Assembly: GCA_017432405.1 (NCBI GenBank) | Contig: JAFRJF010000153.1 | Span: forward strand, 1 to 5,265 | DNA length: 5,265 bases | Direction of reading: 5' to 3' | Source of the DNA: Clostridia bacterium | Lineage (GTDB): Bacteria > Bacillota_A > Clostridia > Christensenellales > Aristaeellaceae | Part shown: piece after piece, positions 5,110 to 5,265 of the stretch | Layout: each line of letters opens with the position of its first letter | Numbering within the stretch: position 1 is the first letter of the stretch | Position numbers and translations under genes: made by a program | Notes under the pieces: generated by a model | The model's input: the letters and a program-made list of their open reading frames with translations, nothing else | Told to the model about the DNA's origin: nothing | The model's database searches: none

Positions 5110-5265
5110 TTATGTCACCGCGTTCCCGGTGATCAGCCTGTTTTTGCCGGATTGCTTGCCTTCATACAGCAGTGCGTCGGCCGCGTTGATGGCCTTTTGG
5201 ATGTCTTCGCCGTCGTCGCTCAGCTTCATACCGATCGTGACGGTATATCCGATCCTGTGGCCGTC
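5110..5265 (-). CDS. GGDEF-domain protein (diguanylate cyclase family), C-terminal end, partial
   Basis: The visible 51 residues are the end of a GGDEF domain, which in active members makes the second messenger cyclic di-GMP from two GTP. The segment reads GYTVTIGMKLSDDGEDI, matching the family's 'VTxSxG' strand, then AINAADALLYEGKQSGKNRLI, matching the conserved 'ADxALYxAKxxGRNR' end of the domain (with EGK where EAK/RAK is common). Only 8 residues follow (ITGNAVT after NRL), so the domain is at the very C-terminus. The start, the GG(D/E)EF signature, any inhibitory site and any sensor domain lie beyond the right edge of the window, so activity and signal input cannot be judged. A hairpin terminator follows at once. 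Confidence 0.85.
   Translation of the reverse strand, partial: DGHRIGYTVTIGMKLSDDGEDIQKAINAADALLYEGKQSGKNRLITGNAVT

Overview
The window is dominated by a polyamine ABC-importer operon, potA-potB-potC-potD, on the + strand (about 4 to 3842). GC is high, Shine-Dalgarno sites are strong GGAGG types, and the short accessory genes resemble those of Clostridia. This suggests a GC-rich, probably gut-associated, Firmicutes/Clostridia-type bacterium. That placement is an inference from style; no taxonomic marker gene is present.

Region 1 (4-3842): PotA is the ATPase, PotB and PotC are the two membrane permeases, and PotD is the extracellular spermidine/putrescine-binding protein. The genes are tightly packed: potA/potB overlap as ATGA, potB/potC overlap by 4-7 nt, and potC to potD is a 43-nt gap. 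A strong hairpin follows potD. The striking point is an in-frame TAG at 139-141 in potA. It falls exactly on the Walker A lysine codon (GPSGCG-stop-TT), while the frame is otherwise open and well conserved. Either the ATPase is newly inactivated in this strain, or the base is a sequencing/assembly error, or (least likely) the codon is recoded or suppressed.

Region 2 (3914-4558): a self-contained two-gene unit with its own promoter (TTGCTT-17 nt-TATAAT) and terminator. It encodes a small acidic protein of unrecognised family followed by a basic DUF4160-family protein; the two genes overlap by 17 nt. The layout resembles a toxin-antitoxin-type cassette, but no such function is shown.

Region 3 (4530-4980, - strand): two small, apparently translationally coupled ORFs with good ribosome binding sites and no recognised family. 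They converge on the DUF4160 gene, and the last one ends inside the terminator hairpin.

Region 4 (5063-5265, - strand): the C-terminal end of a GGDEF-domain protein (diguanylate cyclase family) that runs off the right edge, followed by its own hairpin terminator. Its catalytic GGDEF motif lies outside the window. No RNA genes, insertion sequences, CRISPR arrays or long repeats were seen.
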